A program made the translations under genes and the position numbers. From positions 1-8,567 of the forward strand of contig JBDRNK010000061.1 in NCBI GenBank assembly GCA_043811105.1: 8,567 bases of DNA, in the 5' to 3' direction. The notes beneath the pieces are model-generated. The model searched no databases and was not told where the DNA came from. It saw only the letters and a list, made by a program, of their open reading frames with translations. Of the stretch, positions 6,300 to 8,567 are shown piece by piece. The stretch's first letter is position 1. Each line of letters opens with the position of its first letter. The stretch comes from CAZDDW01 sp043811105. Lineage in GTDB: Bacteria; Patescibacteriota; Patescibacteriia; UBA9934; CAZDDW01.

Positions 6300-6845
6300 T
6301 TAGCTTACTTGAGGCAGAAAAAGGACAAAAAGGTCGCCATCCTGTCCGCCATTATATCCAGGGCTTCCAAAGCCGGGAAATTTGAGCATTTTGTTTGGCT
6401 CAGTTTTGGCCGGGACATTAATCAATACCTCGGTCTGAGACTGGCTTTCATGTCTGACCGGAAGCTGAATCATCAATGACCCGCCCTGCTCGAGCAACAT
6501 TTGATCAACCTTGACCACGCTAAGCAGATCAACCCCACGCCGTGAAGAAGCTTTGGTTGTCGGTAGCATTAGGTCAAGAATCAATTGGCCGGTTGCGTGA
6601 ACCGTAAAAGCCTTGGTTACGGTAGTAACCGGATCAAAGCTATGGTCAAAGCTTCGACGCAACTGAGGGTCTGAAAGAACCTGGTAAGCCTCGGTTATCT
6701 CCTTGAAGCGCTTTTCAAGCTCTTTGTTGTTATCTGTTACGTCAGGGTGAAATTTGCGAGCTTGTCGCCGATAAGCTGCCTTGATCTGATCATCAGAGGC
6801 AGTCCGGGCAACACCGAGAACTTGATAATAATCAGTCCCAGACAT
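6300..6845 (-). CDS. Short DnaJ-family (J-domain) co-chaperone
   Basis: J-domain proteins stimulate the ATPase of Hsp70 (DnaK) and deliver clients to it. From the ATG at 6843-6845 (MSGTDYYQVLG, 181 aa) the J-domain covers about residues 5-68, with the essential HPD at 34-36 and the usual KRFKEITEAYQVLSDP helix. There is no CxxCxGxG zinc finger, so it is not a canonical DnaJ. The remainder is much shorter than in CbpA/DnaJ but keeps a recognisable second C-terminal-domain signature near 140-178 (INVPAKTEPNKMLKFPGFG, then GGQDGDLFV). The start is fixed by AAGGAGG 5 bases upstream (6851-6857). The open frame extends to a TTG at 6896, but the promoter -10 lies in that stretch. It could be called CbpA-like or a type II/III J-protein; I give no symbol. 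It has its own promoter and terminator. Confidence 0.92.
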   Translation of the reverse strand: MSGTDYYQVLGVARTASDDQIKAAYRRQARKFHPDVTDNNKELEKRFKEITEAYQVLSDPQLRRSFDHSFDPVTTVTKAFTVHATGQLILDLMLPTTKASSRRGVDLLSVVKVDQMLLEQGGSLMIQLPVRHESQSQTEVLINVPAKTEPNKMLKFPGFGSPGYNGGQDGDLFVLFLPQVS

Positions 6846-6850
6846 TCTTG

Positions 6851-6857
6851 CCTCCTT
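6851..6857 (-). promoter_or_regulatory. Shine-Dalgarno site of the dnaJ-like gene
   Basis: AAGGAGG on the minus strand, 5 bases before the ATG at 6845. This near-consensus site settles the start codon against the longer frame beginning at 6896. Confidence 0.88.
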
Positions 6858-6884
6858 GGTTATTGGTTGAACGAACGAGATCAA

Positions 6885-6913
6885 ATTGTAGTCCAAACCG
6901 ATCTTTTTGTCAA
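6885..6913 (-). promoter_or_regulatory. Promoter of the dnaJ-like gene
   Basis: Minus strand: TTGACA (6908-6913), 17-base spacer, TACAAT (6885-6890), giving a leader of roughly 33 bases. No CIRCE-type dyad (TTAGCACTC-N9-GAGTGCTAA) is present, so heat control by HrcA is not indicated. Confidence 0.85.
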
Positions 6914-6936
6914 TCTGGCTAGGTTCGCCAATGGGT

Positions 6937-6965
6937 TTGACAATTATTCTCTCTCAACTTAAAAT
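6937..6965 (+). promoter_or_regulatory. Promoter of the ~180-nt RNA
   Basis: Plus strand: TTGACA (6937-6942), 17-base spacer, TAAAAT (6960-6965). The predicted transcription start is near 6972. It is divergent from the dnaJ-like promoter, with the two -35 boxes only 23 bases apart. Confidence 0.85.
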
Positions 6966-6971
6966 TGAACC

Positions 6972-7154
6972 ACGGTCTTTGGTGTGGGTCATTTCGGTTC
7001 ACTTGCGGCTGTTCTAGCCGTTTTGTTGCTGATGAACTTCCTTGTTCCGACCCCACCAAAGGCCGACCACACGTACTCGACCCCCTGCACCCACTTGCAG
7101 GGCCTGCCCTGTACCGTCGTCGCAACAGCGACGTCTGGTGCAGGGTCTTTTTTT
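6972..7154 (+). ncRNA. Stand-alone structured RNA of ~180 nt, family unknown
   Basis: A strong promoter and an intrinsic terminator bracket about 183 bases on the plus strand. Positions 6973-6990 pair with 7049-7065 over 17 pairs (one G-U, one bulged U at 6985). Within this arm GTTCA 6997-7001 pairs with TGAAC 7033-7037, and CGGCT 7006-7010 pairs with AGCCG 7016-7020 around the loop GTTCT. The 3' part is the terminator hairpin. It lacks the SRP helix-8 loop, tmRNA and RNase P signatures. The length would suit 6S RNA, but two separate hairpins are not the 6S rod. A GTG frame from 6984 (MGHFGSLAAVL) looks like a secretion signal, but it has no Shine-Dalgarno site and no stop before the terminator; the frame from TTG 6965 starts before the predicted transcript. 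I therefore prefer RNA to protein. Confidence 0.68.
7079..7154 (+). terminator. Intrinsic terminator of the ~180-nt RNA
   Basis: CCCTGCAC (7083-7090) pairs with GTGCAGGG (7138-7145), with GA/TC (7079-7080/7146-7147) adding two more pairs. Inside, CGTCGC/GCGACG (7118-7123/7128-7133) closes an AACA loop. Seven T follow at 7148-7154. The left arm can instead pair with TGCAGGG at 7096-7102. Confidence 0.8.
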
Positions 7155-7191
7155 AAAAAAAAAATAAAACAAGATCAAATAACCTTGTTTT
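7155..7191 (-). terminator. Intrinsic terminator of the coiled-coil gene
   Basis: Minus strand: AAAACAAG (7191-7184) and CTTGTTTT (7173-7166) form an 8-bp stem, then A and a run of ten T (7164-7155). It abuts the T-run of the convergent plus-strand terminator, so the two units end back to back. Confidence 0.85.
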
Positions 7192-7201
7192 CTTTCAATT
7201 A

Positions 7202-7582
7202 CTATACTGATGCAAATGGCTCCATGGACAAAACATCATCACGATCACTTTGGTTAAATATATTTTTTTCATGCAACTTATCCACAACCTTTGAAAGTTT
7301 TTTATTGCCTTTACGCAACATTGATGTTAGATCACCATGAAATTCGTTTATTTTTCGTTCAACAAAATCAAAACGTTTATCAACTTTCTCAAAACGGTTA
7401 TCAATATTATTAAAACGTTCGTCCATATGTTCAGCTAAGCTAAAAATCTTCTCATTTACATCTTGAAATGATTCTTCTGTTCGCTTCTCCATACTATCAA
7501 AGCGGGAATCCATACCACCAAGCCTACGATCAACACCTTTGATCGCTTCCATTATTTCATTGTGTTTATTGTCGACCTCCAT
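7202..7582 (-). CDS. Small coiled-coil protein, 126 aa
   Basis: Function unknown. Residues about 8-80 are a continuous heptad-type coiled coil built from degenerate repeats of the form MDxRF, IDNRFEKVDKRFD and VERKINE, after which comes a basic segment (RKGNKKLSKVVDKLHEKN, about 90-107). No membrane segment or signal peptide is visible. Short proteins with MDERF/VDKRFD repeats are common in candidate-phyla genomes, where they are usually annotated hypothetical. The ATG at 7580-7582 is only about 2-3 bases from the predicted transcription start, so the mRNA is probably leaderless. A GGAGG occurs just after this ATG but has no start codon at a useful distance. The sequence is more AT-rich than its neighbours. 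It has its own promoter and terminator and lies between the two putative RNA genes, convergent to the first and divergent from the second. Confidence 0.85.
   Translation of the reverse strand: MEVDNKHNEIMEAIKGVDRRLGGMDSRFDSMEKRTEESFQDVNEKIFSLAEHMDERFNNIDNRFEKVDKRFDFVERKINEFHGDLTSMLRKGNKKLSKVVDKLHEKNIFNQSDRDDVLSMEPFASV
7278..7286 (+). promoter_or_regulatory. DnaA-box sequence inside the coiled-coil gene
   Basis: TTATCCACA, a perfect match to the consensus DnaA box, inside codons for VVDKLH. A single box in a coding region may be chance. Confidence 0.35.
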
Positions 7583-7590
7583 ACTTTTCT

Positions 7591-7619
7591 AAACTATCAC
7601 TAATAAACCTGTTTGTCAA
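7591..7619 (-). promoter_or_regulatory. Promoter of the coiled-coil gene
   Basis: Minus strand: TTGACA (7614-7619), 17-base spacer, TAGTTT (7591-7596). The -35 is perfect and the -10 is weak (3/6). Only 8 bases separate the -10 from the ATG, implying a leaderless mRNA. Confidence 0.6.
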
Positions 7620-7641
7620 TGCATTGGCTTAACAAGATCCC

Positions 7642-7650
7642 TGTGGATAA
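7642..7650 (-). promoter_or_regulatory. DnaA-box sequence upstream of the large RNA promoter
   Basis: The plus strand reads TGTGGATAA, a perfect DnaA box (TTATCCACA) on the minus strand, 6 bases before the -35 at 7657. Its last two bases are the first two of the palindrome AACCTG-N6-CAGGTT (7649-7666). It could be a regulatory DnaA site; there are too few boxes for an origin. Confidence 0.4.
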
Positions 7651-7656
7651 CCTGGT

Positions 7657-7685
7657 TTGACAGGTTTTTACATCTTGTGTAGACT
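7657..7685 (+). promoter_or_regulatory. Promoter of the large structured RNA
   Basis: Plus strand: TTGACA (7657-7662), 17-base spacer, TAGACT (7680-7685; 4/6). The transcription start should fall near 7692. The -35 lies in a small palindrome, AACCTG (7649-7654) and CAGGTT (7661-7666), which could be an operator. Confidence 0.65.
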
Positions 7686-7691
7686 GCGCAT

Positions 7692-8567
7692 TACCGCTAC
7701 GGAAGCTTGTGGACGAAACGGACGGCACGACTGCAGGAAAAGTCAGAACCTGCGACTGTGTTTACCAGAGCCAGAGAATGCAAACCTTCGGGCAAGCAAA
7801 GGCTGGATCAAAGTTAGCAGAAATGCTAACACAAGGAATGGTTAACCTTAAAACCTGACCGTATCTCACCCCAAGAGGCCATCCTCAAGGTTGGAGTCGT
7901 GAACTTAAGCCAAAGCATTAGCCAAGGCAAAAGGGATCGAGACCGCCATTGAGGATAATCATGGGCAGTTAAGCTCGAAAGAGTAAAACTGAGAGAAACG
8001 CACGCCGATCTAAGTTAGTGCTGGCCATTCTCTATGGGCAACCTAAGAGAACCCAGAACAACACTGACAAAGATGGTGTGAGGCTTATTGAGCCGAAATA
8101 AGGGTAAACAAGAGGACCTGATGAAGATAAGAAGCGAGCTTGCTCGTGGAAATTCAAAAGGTAAAAGTTTACTCCAGGTACAAAGCTTGTTTGGTCGGTG
8201 CTGGTCGCAAGACTGTAGCTAAGACCAAGGTCGCGAGACTAAAGCAATGTACTGAAAAGTCCTTTCAGTCAAAGCTCCTAGCATTGTGCAAGGGCATCGG
8301 AAAAACAAAGGCAGAAGCCGTGTTGAAGTAACTTCATCGAAAGGTGAAAAAGCATCAACAGTACGAACTTGGTGAATAGCCTTGTTCGAACCAGGAACAA
8401 ACCGTTGAATCGACTTCTCACAAGGAAGACGAACCGAACCTCGCACTAAGGTGCGGATACTCGAGAGATGGCGCAACGCCTGCTTCGGCAAGCAATGCAG
8501 TCAACCTGGATCTTCCAGGCTCACGGGCATCCGTCACCAACCTATCCCAGCGAACACGATTTCGCTG
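7692..8567 (+). ncRNA. Very large structured noncoding RNA (partial, runs off right edge), family unknown
   Basis: This stretch has no credible protein gene but contains a near-continuous series of hairpins. Many carry stable loops in the plus-strand sense. GNRA: GTTAGCA/TGCTAAC with GAAA (7813-7830); CTC/GAG with GAAA (7974-7983) inside CAGTT/AACTG (7966-7991); GG/CC with GCAA (8036-8043) inside TTCTCT/AGAGAA and CTGG/CCAG (8021-8056); GTC/GAC with GCAA (8204-8213) and GCGA (8230-8239); TTCATC/GGTGAA with GAAA (8333-8348). UUCG: 7785-7792 and 8481-8490. Others: ACTGAAA/TTTCAGT (8251-8269), TTGTTC/GAACAA (8382-8400), CGCAC/GTGCG (8442-8455), CCTGGA/TCCAGG (8505-8519) and CAGCGAA/TTCGCTG (8548-8567). 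A longer-range helix pairs 7881-7888 with 7949-7956. No rRNA, tmRNA, RNase P or SRP signature is seen, nor the group II intron domain V. Size and style recall giant ornate RNAs such as GOLLD, ROOL or OLE, but I cannot match it to any of them. Both the 5' end (from the promoter) and the strand are inferred. Confidence 0.7.

Noticed and set aside
6965..7156. 63-aa plus-strand ORF from TTG ending at the T-run
   Set aside because: Its TTG overlaps the promoter -10 and lies before the predicted transcript start.
6984..7340. 118-aa plus-strand ORF starting MGHFGSLAAVL with signal-peptide-like N-terminus
   Set aside because: It has no Shine-Dalgarno site, reads straight through an intrinsic terminator without a stop, and its first part coincides with a 17-pair RNA stem.
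7278..7650. Chromosomal origin of replication
   Set aside because: There are only two DnaA boxes, about 360 bases apart, one inside a gene, with no box cluster and no dnaA or dnaN nearby.
7657..7845. 62-aa plus-strand ORF
   Set aside because: It begins in the promoter -35 and runs through several strong RNA hairpins; no ribosome binding site.
8219..8491. 90-aa minus-strand ORF
   Set aside because: It is antisense to the hairpin-rich RNA, has no start signals, and its composition is not protein-like.
7692..8567. rRNA, RNase P RNA, tmRNA, or group II intron
   Set aside because: Some words look similar (GCGACTGTGTTTACCA recalls 23S, AAGAGGACC recalls the sarcin-ricin loop, CAGGAAAAGTCAGAACC recalls RNase P), but none of the universally conserved cores or the intron domain V is present in order.

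Overview
The window probably comes from a candidate-phyla (Patescibacteria/CPR-like) bacterium. This rests on moderate evidence: lean secD-secF genes, a short coiled-coil protein with the MDERF/VDKRFD heptad style common in that group, intergenic CAAGTTAC-type word repeats, and a cluster of three genes I cannot name. No rRNA, tRNA or CRISPR array is visible, so the taxonomic placement is an inference.

Layout. Positions 1-1963 hold secF (cut by the left edge) and secD on the minus strand, overlapping by 17 bases and driven by a promoter just upstream of secD. Positions 2005-2440 hold no gene: a lone inverted-repeat end, a patch of CAAGTTAC-type words, and a 203-bp element with long terminal inverted repeats that folds into a three-way junction. 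Positions 2441-6268 form a minus-strand block of three unrecognised genes: a 139-aa ORF and a 347-aa ORF joined by an ATGA overlap, a strong terminator, then a 702-aa ORF with its own terminator. A TTGACA promoter with a hairpin at the 5' end of its mRNA precedes the block. Positions 6271-6913 carry a short DnaJ-family co-chaperone gene with its own promoter, Shine-Dalgarno site and terminator.

The right third is the unusual part. Divergent from the dnaJ-like gene, a plus-strand promoter drives a stand-alone structured RNA of about 180 nt (about 6972-7154) ending in an intrinsic terminator. That terminator abuts the terminator of a convergent 126-aa coiled-coil gene (7202-7582, minus). Beyond it, a second plus-strand promoter (TTGACA, 17-base spacer, TAGACT), with a perfect DnaA box and a small palindrome at its -35, leads into at least 875 nt without a convincing protein gene. 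This stretch is packed with perfect hairpins, several capped by GNRA or UUCG tetraloops, all in the plus-strand sense. I read it as a very large ornate noncoding RNA that runs off the right edge; I cannot assign it to a known family.

Functionally, SecD/SecF and the J-protein are ordinary export and folding genes. The three-gene block and the two RNAs are the unexplained content. Two genes (secD and the coiled-coil gene) appear to have near-leaderless mRNAs, while the others use good Shine-Dalgarno sites.
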